A stretch of 64,000 bases of DNA, from assembly GCF_037102585.1 (NCBI RefSeq), contig NW_027043820.1, positions 1,894,501-1,958,500 of the forward strand, in the 5' to 3' direction. Of the stretch, positions 20,415 through 29,986 are shown piece after piece (positions within the stretch are counted from its first letter, which is position 1; each line of letters opens with the position of its first letter). This DNA comes from Saccharomycopsis crataegensis. Taxonomy: Eukaryota; Ascomycota; Saccharomycetes; Ascoideales; Saccharomycopsidaceae. Under the pieces are notes generated by a model that worked only from the letters and a program-made list of their open reading frames with translations, had not been told where the DNA came from and did no database searches. Both the position numbers and the translations under genes were made by a program.

Positions 20415-23096
20415 TCATGAGCTTGCTTTCACAACACTTCTTCTTCTAAAGAAATCTAAGACTTTCTTTGTGGTGCTAGTATTCTCACTAACCTTTCTAT
20501 TAGATGCAACAATAACACTTTTAACTCTTTGCTTTGTTGGGGATGATGTGCTGGAACCTGTGTGGATGCTTTCATTTTGATGTCTTTCCGCAGTTGGGAA
20601 AACAACGTTACTTGAACTTCTATTTCTAGAACTACCCATCATAGAGGATCTTCTGCCAAATGAAACACTCTTTGATTGCTTGTGGTAGATACTATTGGAA
20701 ACCTTATCTTCGGTATCATTGTATGGCGCATCATAAACGTTACCAAAGCCAGTAAATGAGCCGAATATGCTGAATCTCTTCTTCTCGCTCTTGATGCTGG
20801 CAGTAGTATAAGTGGATCCGGAAGACTTAAGTCTAGTGGATTGTGATCTTGGAATATTAAGTTTATTGGAACTTTCGCCAAGTAAGCCCAATGCACCGTA
20901 TTTGCTATTTCTTTTAGTTTTCTTGTCACCAAGACTTTCAGGAGAAGGAGGCGCACCGTTAGTTATCAAGTCGTAATCTTTAACAGGCGAAGATTTTGAT
21001 GCAAGAGGCGAAGCACCACCATAGGACGACTTTGTTTCTTTAGGGGCATATGAGCCACTACTAATATTACTCTTTGGACTACTGGCAACATTTTGATTTC
21101 TAGCAAATGAAGGTGCGGCTGGTTTACTCTTGTTGCCGAAAATGTTTTCAAACACTGAGTGTGAAGCAAACGTAGGAGCATTCGCGTTGGCTTTGGTTGG
21201 AGTTGAATTGTTAAAAGTTTCTTCTGGTGATTCTTTGACTGGAGTTGGAGGCTTAACTTCTTCAGTTGGTTGATCTTCTTCCAATATTTTAGATGGTGAC
21301 TCAGTACCATTATAGGTTTTCTTGGAACTTTCTTCATTTTCATTAATAGAATTAATTGGTGATATTGAAGGGCCGCAAGCCTTTGCAGCAACATTTTCGG
21401 TGCTCTTTGGGTTCAAATAGCTAAAGTCCAAATTCAATGGCCCATCTGGTAACATCAAGCCTGGATGATAAGATGAAGGTCTTGGCTTAGAATGAGGATC
21501 TTTGTCAAACATCTTCTGGCTAAATTTATTCTTTCTAACTGAAGAGCCTTGGGTCTTGTTAGAAGAGCTTGGAATTGGCTTATACTTTTCAAGTGGCACT
21601 TCACTAGATTCACTAACAGAGTAGATACTGTTCCTTCTATCAGCATTTACCATATCTAGCAAAACACCTTGGGCAGTTTTGTTTTTAGCGCTTGACAGTG
21701 ACGAATTAGTTCCTTGGATTAAGGTATCGCTATTGGCCACGGCATTCTCCCCTAAAGATTTAATTGAGGCGGAAGATTTTGAAGGCGGCATATTGACCAA
21801 TGTCGCTGAACCATTAGAATTAGGAGGTGAATATGATGCAGTAGGTTGTGAAACTTCGTGGGAAGAGTATGATCTTGGAGGACCCCTAGATGCAGCCAGA
21901 GGTAATGATGGTGGGATATTCATACCAGCATTATTACTTGCAATGGCAAAAGATGATGTAGTTGGTTCAACCATGGAGTATCGATTATTGGCTCTTGGAT
22001 TTATCTGTCTCGCTCTAACATTCGCTGCACTACCATTAGATGAACGAGTAGTGTTTGATGCTCTGCCATTAGCTCCTCCACTTGAAGAGCGTTGTTGCTG
22101 CTTTTGTTGCTTCAAGTAGAGCTCCTTTTGTTGTTGCGACACAAGTTGTTGATGTCTATTAAGTTTTGCATTTCTATCCCACTCTTCTGGAGTGACGGAT
22201 AAATAAAGAGCATATGGGGCTAACCAGGAATGCTGTCTAATTTGTTGTAAATTGTATCTGTATTTTGGTTCCGGGACCAAAATATTTCTAAGCAAATTTC
22301 TAGGTAATGGTTGCACATATTCTGGGAAAGTCAATTCTGTTGTGCTAATATAGTTGTACAACTTGGAGATATTGCTACCTTCAGGATTATCTGGATCGTC
22401 ATCAAATGGCAAATAACCGGCTAACATAGCGTACAAAATAACGCCACAAGACCAGACGTCGACTTTTCTCGCCTCATATGGTTCATTTTTCAACACCAAT
22501 TCTGGAGCAGCATAACAAGGAGAGCCACAAGAAGTTTTCATAAGTTCATTTCCTGGTGTAAAGCTATTGACGAAACCGAAATCGGTAATGATGATGTTAT
22601 TATTTTTATCTAACAACAAATTTTCGAGTTTCAAATCTCTGTGAACGATATTTTTTGAATGCATGTAGTCAACACCACTCACTAACTGGGAAAATAATTT
22701 GGAGGCAATGGAATCTTTCAAATGCTTATTGTTGAAAATATAATCGAATAGCTCACCACCAGAAGCATAGTCAAGTACAATGCCAACATATTTATCATTT
22801 TGCAAAACTTCTTCTAAACGAACAATGTTTGGATGCGATAATTTCTTAAGGGCATTGATTTCTCTGTGGACTTTAGACTCTCTTTCAGAACCTCTAGGAA
22901 TAGATTCTCTTTTAATCAATTTGATTGCCACTTGCAAAGGCTGCTTTCCGTCTTTTCTCCAACCTAACTTGACTTTACCGAATTCACCCTCACCTAAAGT
23001 GGAGCCTAAAATGTAAGCACCAAATCTAACTTCTCTATGAGATTTTCTGATGACTCCGGCAGGCAAGTTATGTGTATTATATTGTTGTGAAGGCAT
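20415..23096 (-). CDS. KIN4: Ser/Thr protein kinase, Kin4/Frk1 type
   Basis: This is a CAMK/AMPK-like kinase. Yeast Kin4 enforces the spindle-position checkpoint by keeping Bfa1-Bub2 active when the spindle is misplaced; Frk1 is its paralogue. The 893-aa product begins with the kinase domain (about residues 26-296): GEGEFGKV (35-42), VAIKLIK (Lys59), VHRDLKLEN (151-159), DFG (172-174) and the activation loop MKTSCGSPCYAAPE with Thr188. Thr188 corresponds to the residue phosphorylated by Elm1 in Kin4. The rest is long, Ser/Pro-rich and basic, ending KKVLDFFRRRSVVKASS. The start segment EVRFGAYILGSTLGEGEFGK closely resembles Kin4/Frk1 and fixes the start at 23096. Which of the two paralogues' roles it has cannot be read from sequence. 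Confidence 0.82.
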   Translation of the reverse strand: MPSQQYNTHNLPAGVIRKSHREVRFGAYILGSTLGEGEFGKVKLGWRKDGKQPLQVAIKLIKRESIPRGSERESKVHREINALKKLSHPNIVRLEEVLQNDKYVGIVLDYASGGELFDYIFNNKHLKDSIASKLFSQLVSGVDYMHSKNIVHRDLKLENLLLDKNNNIIITDFGFVNSFTPGNELMKTSCGSPCYAAPELVLKNEPYEARKVDVWSCGVILYAMLAGYLPFDDDPDNPEGSNISKLYNYISTTELTFPEYVQPLPRNLLRNILVPEPKYRYNLQQIRQHSWLAPYALYLSVTPEEWDRNAKLNRHQQLVSQQQKELYLKQQKQQQRSSSGGANGRASNTTRSSNGSAANVRARQINPRANNRYSMVEPTTSSFAIASNNAGMNIPPSLPLAASRGPPRSYSSHEVSQPTASYSPPNSNGSATLVNMPPSKSSASIKSLGENAVANSDTLIQGTNSSLSSAKNKTAQGVLLDMVNADRRNSIYSVSESSEVPLEKYKPIPSSSNKTQGSSVRKNKFSQKMFDKDPHSKPRPSSYHPGLMLPDGPLNLDFSYLNPKSTENVAAKACGPSISPINSINENEESSKKTYNGTESPSKILEEDQPTEEVKPPTPVKESPEETFNNSTPTKANANAPTFASHSVFENIFGNKSKPAAPSFARNQNVASSPKSNISSGSYAPKETKSSYGGASPLASKSSPVKDYDLITNGAPPSPESLGDKKTKRNSKYGALGLLGESSNKLNIPRSQSTRLKSSGSTYTTASIKSEKKRFSIFGSFTGFGNVYDAPYNDTEDKVSNSIYHKQSKSVSFGRRSSMMGSSRNRSSSNVVFPTAERHQNESIHTGSSTSSPTKQRVKSVIVASNRKVSENTSTTKKVLDFFRRRSVVKASS

Positions 23097-23759
23097 GGCG
23101 AAGAATATTGAAGGTCTTTATACTCTATGTTTAGAATTTGTATGGTTGACAAGGTTTAGTGTTTTGTTGTTTTTTGTTTGTTTTGTTTTTTTGTTGTTTT
23201 TTTTTTCTATTGTTTTTCTGTCCACAAAGACAAACTCAAACAAAATACACAGGAATAGGTGTCTTGTAAGCCCAAAAAAAATGGAGCTGCTATTGGGTAT
23301 CAAACGTGAAGGAATGAAAGTTCACTGGGAGAAGTATCTTAATAAGGAAGATTTGGGTAGTTGGGCACCGTAGTAAAATTATTACTGGATACTGTCAGGG
23401 GTTTAATGAATGAATAGTAGGTATATGAATAACAATACCAGTGCCTATGGAAGAGCCCAAAGTAGCGGCCCGGGTGATTGTATATCAGGAGTATATGGTG
23501 ATGTTGTTTCTTAGGGAAAAACAACGGTAGTGGGGAGTGAATGGCACAGGATAAAGAAGGGTTGTAGTGAACTAGCAGTCCGCGTGGGTTTCTTTCAGTC
23601 TGTAAATTTTTGGCCAGCTGTTTGTTCTCTGAGGGGGTGTATATGTAAGGGCTACTAGTATAATGTCTCACACCCCCACGTCCGCCAAAAAAAAAATTCT
23701 GTAAGGAAAATTCACGCGTTCGATGTTGTAACAATAACAATTGCCATACATTATCACTG
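23097..23759. other. Divergent promoter region between KIN4-type kinase and AOS1
   Basis: No gene seen. It has a long T/G-rich stretch (about 23150-23220, T-runs of 6-9) on the kinase side and an ACGCGT box (23714-23719) on the AOS1 side, 41 bases before the AOS1 start. Confidence 0.55.
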
Positions 23760-24806
23760 ATGTCAGCCCCAAAAGAACTTTCTAACGAGGAAATTGCCTT
23801 ATATGACAGACAGATACGTTTGTGGGGGTTGGAAGCCCAGAGAAAGATTAAGACGGCTCACATTTTGCTCATCAACTTGAGTGCCGTCGGCACGGAAATC
23901 GCCAAAAATCTTGTGCTTGGTGGTGTGGGTTCATTATCGATAATTGACAACCACGATATAACTGAGGCTGATTTCAGTGGGCAATATTATATTTCAGAGG
24001 ATGATTGTGGGAAGAAGCGGGTGGAAAGCGCGCAAGAAAGAATCCAGGACCTCAATCCAAGAGTTGATCTAAATGTGTTTACAGATGATATCAACACAAA
24101 AGAACCTGAATGGTTCAGCCAATTCAATTTGGTCATCTCTACCGAATTGGCTAAAGAATCGATTTTAAGAATTAACAATGTTACTAGACAGTTAAACATC
24201 CCATTTTATGCCACAGGGCTCAATGGGTTGTCAGGATACGTATTTCTCGATTTGATTGAACATACAGCAACTTATAAAAAAGAAAAATCAAACATTTCTA
24301 CGAAAACTGGGAAGGTTTTCAGCTTCTCGGAAATTGTATCCGTGGAAAGCTTCACTGAAAATAATCAACCTTTTGAAAACGTTACCACCAAAGATCATTA
24401 TAAAAGCTTTAAACAATTTTTGGAAAACTTCAACAAGCAATCAGAAAATATAAAAGAAACATATACTACCAAAAGAAAATTGAAAAGAATAAGCCCGATT
24501 TTACCATTGACTTTAGCGTCCTTGGATTTCAATCAGGCCAACAAATTGACAATAGATTCCTTGAAGTCAAAGGCAGTGAAAATTTGTGAAAACTTGTCTA
24601 TTCCTCTGACCGTTCTTGAAAACAAAGATCAACTCATTGAGTCATTTATTGCTCAACAAAATCACGAATTTGCTCCTGTGTCGGCTATTATTGGAGGAGT
24701 ATTGGCCCAGGACGTTATCAATGTTTTGGGGAACAAAAATAAGCCTATCAATAATTTCATAGTTTTAGATGGTCTTTCGGGTGAAATGCCGATCTTCACA
24801 ATCTAA
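23760..24806 (+). CDS. AOS1: SUMO-activating enzyme (E1) subunit Aos1
   Basis: Aos1 pairs with Uba2 to adenylate SUMO and pass it to Ubc9, acting mainly in the nucleus. The 348-aa product matches yeast Aos1 (347). It opens with ELSNEEIALYDRQIRLWGLE, the hallmark of the E1 N-terminal half, followed by the ThiF-type nucleotide fold (HILLINLSAVGTEIAKNLVL, then GVGSLSIIDNHDI) and the SGQYYISEDDCGKKR segment. It lacks a catalytic cysteine domain, as expected, since the thioester Cys sits in Uba2. The C-terminal AIIGGVLAQDVINVLG is also typical. The ATG at 23760 directly precedes the conserved start. Confidence 0.92.
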   Translation: MSAPKELSNEEIALYDRQIRLWGLEAQRKIKTAHILLINLSAVGTEIAKNLVLGGVGSLSIIDNHDITEADFSGQYYISEDDCGKKRVESAQERIQDLNPRVDLNVFTDDINTKEPEWFSQFNLVISTELAKESILRINNVTRQLNIPFYATGLNGLSGYVFLDLIEHTATYKKEKSNISTKTGKVFSFSEIVSVESFTENNQPFENVTTKDHYKSFKQFLENFNKQSENIKETYTTKRKLKRISPILPLTLASLDFNQANKLTIDSLKSKAVKICENLSIPLTVLENKDQLIESFIAQQNHEFAPVSAIIGGVLAQDVINVLGNKNKPINNFIVLDGLSGEMPIFTI

Positions 24807-25004
24807 TTAGCAGTCTTAGTCTTCACAATAAATTCAAGTAAAAATATTATCTTCGCATAAATAACAATCTACAAAGTTGTTGAAAATATCGTTTTTCAAC
24901 ATCCAACTGTAACTTTTCATGAACCAATTAAATTACACAATTTTTATGAAATGAAACAAAAGGGTAGCGATACTAGTATATATTAATAACACTGTGTAAG
25001 CAAC

Positions 25005-25818
25005 TTAGATACTTGATGGGTAAAGGAAAACTCTGACGGAAGCACCGAAGGTCTTTGGTGGCAAGTTTTTCTTGAAGTTAGCACGGACAATACCGGAGTT
25101 ACCGTGGGTTCTGGTGACCTTACCCCAGATGACTCTGATCTTTGAGCCTCTGATTTCCTTTTGGGCCTTGTAAACGTAAGCAATTCTTTTACCTAAGTAG
25201 AACTTGGCATCTTCTGGAGCATCAACACCTTCGATCTTGATCAAAGAAACGTTTGGGTTGTTAACACTCTTACTTCTTTGGTAAGAAAGATGTTTACCTT
25301 TAACGTATACTATAAGAAATATTGTTAGTTATTTGGACTTAAACCAATAGTCTTGGTAAAAAGTATGATTCAATGTGTAATGAATTAGGACAAGTTCTTT
25401 GGTCATATTGATTCGTCTTCACAAACTATTTTCTTTTATTATGGTAGTTTCATCTCTAGTGCTGAAAAGAGTTCTTTGATTCTTTATAGTTGTGATACAT
25501 TCTGCTTGGTGAATTATGAAAACCCTGGTACAAAAAAAAAACATCATATCTTCTATATTGCTTATAACTTCGTTAATGAATTCAAGTTGATTTGTTTGAA
25601 ACTTATTTTGTCTTATGATATTCAGTAATCCCTTCCTATTTTCATCTCTTCATTATTAATCCCAAAATTTATTGTTGTTCTCTATTCTCTTAATTGTCGG
25701 TATGGTATAAGTCATCACTTCAATCCTTCACATTTCCACAGTCAAATCATACTTTATTTCCTTTTATTTTTATTTCTGATTTCATTTCTCACATACATCT
25801 TGGTTGTTCAGCAGCCAT
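25005..25818 (-). CDS. RPL33: 60S ribosomal protein eL33 (L35Ae), two exons
   Basis: This is ribosomal protein eL33 of the large subunit. The bulk is in exon 2 (25005-25309), which encodes [13 protein letters not shown] at its start and [14 protein letters not shown] at the stop. A 22-nt first exon lies at 25797-25818 (ATG through MAAEQPR and the first base of a Leu codon), with donor gtatgt at 25796-25791. The intron (25310-25796, 487 nt) ends in tatag, with aactaac (25324-25330) as branch site. The joined product is 108 aa, against 107 in yeast. The intron position, within the codon before YVKGK, is where yeast RPL33 is also split. The minimal first exon makes the gene look truncated if introns are ignored. 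Confidence 0.93.
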
Positions 25819-26305
25819 TGTTGATAGTTATTGCTGTTTTGATATGTTCGAGGACTCTACACTATGAAGCTTTTCAACTTTTCAAGAATTTTTTGTGTAA
25901 TGTGAAGTTGGAATTTTTTTTTGCCTCAGCGGGTTGGGAGCATATGTGTTTCAACGTCACATATTGCGCCCTATTGCATTATGATATCATGTGAGAGTCT
26001 CCAGCCCTAATCGGCATCATGTAGCGCCCCCACAATTTTTGACAGGTGATAATTAAAAAAAACGTGATTACATCATTTCGGAGAAGTTAGAGTTAAATTA
26101 TATCATTAGAAAAGTTATCGAAATAGAAATAAACGACATGTGCACAATAGCAAAATCTATTTAAAAACATAAGCACAAAAAAAGAACAGAATTTGGAGGA
26201 AAAAAAATCACAAAAACAACAGTGAGTGTAGATGAAAATGTTATAGGGAAGGCATTAATAATTAACAAATGGTAAAGTTAACACAAAGGGGTGCAAATCA
26301 TAGCA
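25819..26305. other. RPL33 promoter and OSH4 3' flank
   Basis: No gene seen. It holds the upstream region of RPL33 (minus strand), including a Tbf1-type element at 26003-26010 and an E-box-like tcatgtga (25988-25995). The 3' flank of OSH4 at 26160-26300 is A-rich. Confidence 0.6.
26003..26010 (-). promoter_or_regulatory. Tbf1-type element (AGCCCTAA / TTAGGGCT) upstream of RPL33
   Basis: The plus strand reads agccctaa, matching the Tbf1 core ARCCCTAA. It lies 185 bases before the RPL33 start codon. In Candida, Tbf1 rather than Rap1 is the main ribosomal-protein gene activator. The motif is seen directly; the function is inferred. Confidence 0.6.
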
Positions 26306-27571
26306 TCAAATAACAATTTCCTTTTCATTCTTGAAAGCCTCATCATTAAATCTCCAGTGTACTGCAGTCTTTGATTTAGCATCTGAATTGAACGTACCGC
26401 TTGGAACATTGTACTTGGAAAACCCGCCAATTTCGCACAAATTAAGGAATGGTTGATCGGATTTCTGACCTAAAGCTGGTATAGTAGAATCATCAACTTC
26501 TTTGAACCATCTAACCTTCCAAGGACTATTGGTGTCTGTTTCTTGCTTTCTTTTTTCTCTTTGAGCATTTTCCAATTTGGACTTGGATTCCGAAATTTTC
26601 TCGAATGAGCCTTCCTTAATGGCTTCCGCAACATCCTTCCAGGCCTTTCTACTTTCCAATGAATGTTGTTCAGAAATTGGTTTAACCTTAAGATGTTCTG
26701 GACTAGATGTAGCAGCATCGTAAAATGGTGTAGTCTTCTTGTACTTATCGCCGTAGTAAATACTTGAAGATCCTGACCATTGGCCGCTGATGGTGCATTC
26801 TGGAGTACCTTTCTTATCCATGGATTTCTTATCCTTGAAAATTTTGGCCTTGAAGGAGTTCTTTTTACCGCTAACCCAGCCCTTTCCGCTGAACTCAATG
26901 ACAGTTATATACCCACTAGAAGATTGAATATAAGATTTACCATCCAATTCAACATAAGGAGATGCCATCAACAAGCCTTCAATGTGCAACCCTGGCAAAG
27001 TGACCAAATAATTTTCATTCAAGTCCCTATATTCTAAGATAGCATTACCGTATTGCTTAACATTTAGAGTCAAAGAGGTGGCGTAGATTTGGGTCTTGAC
27101 TTCATTGTATCCTGATAAATAAGTGTTGTTCTTTTCATTAATGATGGAGTAAGCGGTAACAGGAGGATGGTGACTAACTTGTTCTGATAACAAAACAGTG
27201 TCTCCGAGTTTCTTTTCCTTGCTCAGATCTTCCCATTTCCCCACAAATACTTCACCAAGGAATGGGTTCAAAGGTTTCTTTTCGGTTCCCAAAGTTTCAT
27301 TTCTTGAAGCATATTGTGATCTCAAAGTGGCGATAAACCATTTGGTGACGGCAATCTGTCTTTCAAGGAGAGTGCTCTCGTCCTTAGCATCCTTACCACC
27401 AATGAAATTTGGTGCAAGAAACAATTCCGGATGTTCGCACCAAAATTGAGAATATTCGACTAACGACACTGGCGATAAAATGAATGGCGGAGCAGTAAGA
27501 GTATACAAATCCCCATTAAATGATGCGATCGATTTCAAGAAATCTTTCCAGGAAGCACTATTACCAGACAT
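26306..27571 (-). CDS. OSH4: Oxysterol-binding-protein-related lipid transfer protein, Osh4/Kes1 type
   Basis: This is a lipid exchanger of the OSBP family; Kes1/Osh4 swaps sterol for PI4P between ER and Golgi membranes and dampens Golgi secretion. The 421-aa product is close to yeast Kes1 (434). It is a stand-alone ORD domain without PH or ankyrin regions, as in the short Osh4/5/6/7 group. The signature EQVSHHPP is at residues 130-137, preceded by LNPFLGE (101-107), both lining the lipid and PI4P site. The N-terminal lid (SASWKDFLKSIASFNGDL) matches Kes1 well. The C-terminal FLNLCEIGGFSKYNVPSG differs little from the family. The start at 27571 is the only Met before the lid. Confidence 0.9.
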   Translation of the reverse strand: MSGNSASWKDFLKSIASFNGDLYTLTAPPFILSPVSLVEYSQFWCEHPELFLAPNFIGGKDAKDESTLLERQIAVTKWFIATLRSQYASRNETLGTEKKPLNPFLGEVFVGKWEDLSKEKKLGDTVLLSEQVSHHPPVTAYSIINEKNNTYLSGYNEVKTQIYATSLTLNVKQYGNAILEYRDLNENYLVTLPGLHIEGLLMASPYVELDGKSYIQSSSGYITVIEFSGKGWVSGKKNSFKAKIFKDKKSMDKKGTPECTISGQWSGSSSIYYGDKYKKTTPFYDAATSSPEHLKVKPISEQHSLESRKAWKDVAEAIKEGSFEKISESKSKLENAQREKRKQETDTNSPWKVRWFKEVDDSTIPALGQKSDQPFLNLCEIGGFSKYNVPSGTFNSDAKSKTAVHWRFNDEAFKNEKEIVI

Positions 27572-29986
27572 TTCTATTATTGAAAATATTTATAACAAAC
27601 TACCGAATAGTACCACTGAAGTCCGAATGGATGGCTACTAGACTCTATGTATGACCGAACAGTTGATGAACGAGTCGCACTACTAAAAGTCTTCTTTAAT
27701 TTTATTTTGTGCTACTTTTGCTACGGCATATACGAGCGTCGATCACATGCCGCCACGGGTGCATTGCGGATACATGCTAAGGTTAAAAATGGGAAATAAG
27801 GGCTGTTATTGGTAATTGTATCATTTTTATCTGAGAATAATAATATTTCCAAATTTCTTTTGATTTATGGCGCAAGTCGTATTTTTCTCATTGGAGATTA
27901 TAAGATTTTATCCAGTTGTATCGTATCCTTTAGCTGATCCATCCTTGTATTTGCAAAAACATCTTTAATCCAATTCTTTCAATACTAAGTTCTCCAATAA
28001 TAAGTTCTGCAAGTAAAAGTCAAGAACGCTCTGTATTAGCTTTATTTTTAATGTATATCTTACTCATATGTATGTATCCATTTTACATTCCGCTGGTGAG
28101 TGAAAGAGGCTAGTCATGTAGATGAACAACAATAACCCAGTTGAGAATTTCTTTTTTTTTTCGCACTATCACAATGTTTTCCCCTCGTACCTAAACACTG
28201 AACTCTATAACTCCAAATATTTTCTTATGAACTTGCGTCAAATTCTAACTAATGAGACAAGTTCTATATATAATAAAATTGAATTACCGAAACACATGAA
28301 TTGAATAGATTTTTTTTTCTGGAGATGGGCTTATGGTCTCAATAAATCATCACTTACATGCATGATGTCGATAGGTTTTGCTCTCACTGTTTTCTTCATT
28401 CTTTTTTTGATCAAGCTCATATATCTTTAGAATGTATTTGATATAAAAATGATTCAAAAGAGTTAAATAAAGATAATAAATTATAAAGAAAAAAGATTTT
28501 TTTTTTTTTGGTTCAGCTGAGCTGCCATTTTGTCTCTGTAGCTTGACAGCAAGTGTTGGGATCAGGAGAATTATCAAATACGTAGCCAACAAAACAATAA
28601 TCATAATTACAATGTGAAAATTACTAATTTTTGGTTTTGAGATTAATTAGTTATTCAAATATGAGCATACTATACTGTGAACTTACAATTTCATTTCCCG
28701 TATAGGTCTGTCTGATTTGAAACAACTGGGAAATTCAATACGTAACCCAATATCTTTGATGAAAATATGTCAGTCTCTGTAAACTATAATAGTCAAAATA
28801 TTATTTGAAATATTTAAATTATTTTTGAAGACTTTCACAAGAAAAAAAAAGATGATTATGGTAGAACTGCGGGATACTGTAACAGAGACACTACGGGAGC
28901 TGAGTATGACGGCACACGCGTCATGTTAACCATGACAGAACATCGATATTGGGAAAGCACATCTTGTTTATAAATGAAATAAATCTCTATGAATATACAA
29001 AAAATATAATACTATGTACTCATATGCCCAAAACATTCCAAATTTGTCATTTTACAAAGAAATGGAACTTGCAAAGCTTTTGAAGTTATCACTGTGATGC
29101 TGTAGGCGATGCTTACATTCATGGACATTCTAACCCTATTTGAAATAAATGGGTGCCAACATTGACAAAATCATCTAAAAATACTAAATTAACATTTTAA
29201 AAACTATACACACACAAAAAGCATCATGTTTTTGAAGAGGAAAGGAAAAATAGCAATAATTTGGCACTGCCTGACCTCCGGGGATCAACGCACAAAAACA
29301 GGTCATCTCACACGAGATGCATAACCATACACCATCAACTAAACAGCCCCAAAAGGCACCTGAAAACACAAAATAGTCAGGAAAAATTGCAATAAGATGT
29401 CAATTATAGGGGATATTAATTTATTTATTCAATTTACCTTGACTTTGTTTTCGTGTTCGCTGTGTTAGAGTAGGGGGCGATGTTTACGCGTCGCTGTTTT
29501 GTTGCTCTAATGCGTCGACTGATCTTGCCTGACTCCAAAGCTCTAATCAACAGGAATTCTACTGTCAAGGCCTAAAAATTAGTTTATAGAAATGAGGATA
29601 CATATCATTAGGAAAGGGTAAATAAAATAAAATGAATAAAGTTAAGTTAGGAGAATATTGTACATTAGACACAAAAAAATAGGAATTTCCCTGCAAAAAT
29701 AATAAAAAAAATAAATTTTAAGGGGCATCACAAAAAGTAAAAGAGACAAAATGAAAAAAAAAAAAACACATCAAAGAGGTGGAATAGTTATTATAATAAT
29801 AATAGTAATAGGAGATATTGAAGTAATCGTATAACCCAAATAAACCATAAAAAAAAAAACTGACCTTAAAACAAAACATAAAATACACGCGTAAGGACAA
29901 CAATAAAGACAACAAAGAGAGAAAGAGAAGAGATGTTACACAGAGAAAGAAATATTAGATAAAAAAAAGTACCAATAATAATCAGA
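27572..29986. other. 2.4-kb stretch without a recognisable gene, with a GC-rich islet
   Basis: I see no protein gene here. Open frames (such as 28350-28604 minus) are short and repetitive. Notable content: ACGCGT at 28916, 29486 and 29887; an inverted repeat gtcatg-ttaac-catgac at 28920-28936; and a GC-rich islet at about 29434-29575. On the minus strand the islet is open for 45 codons (29434-29571) behind an acceptor-like aatttttag, but it has no Met and uses codons that are rare here (CGA, CGC, GCG). The first ~250 bases are the OSH4 promoter. A structured non-coding RNA or a replication/regulatory element is possible; neither is shown. Confidence 0.5.

Noticed and set aside
28350-28604. 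Minus-strand 84-codon frame with a hydrophobic start
   Set aside because: The tail is Lys/Phe/Tyr low-complexity from A/T-rich DNA, and I see no homologue-like motif.
29184-29369. Cys/Phe-rich minus-strand frame as a further exon of the islet at 29434-29571
   Set aside because: The join would need a rare gtaaat donor, and the in-frame TAA of the islet comes first; the product is unlike known proteins.
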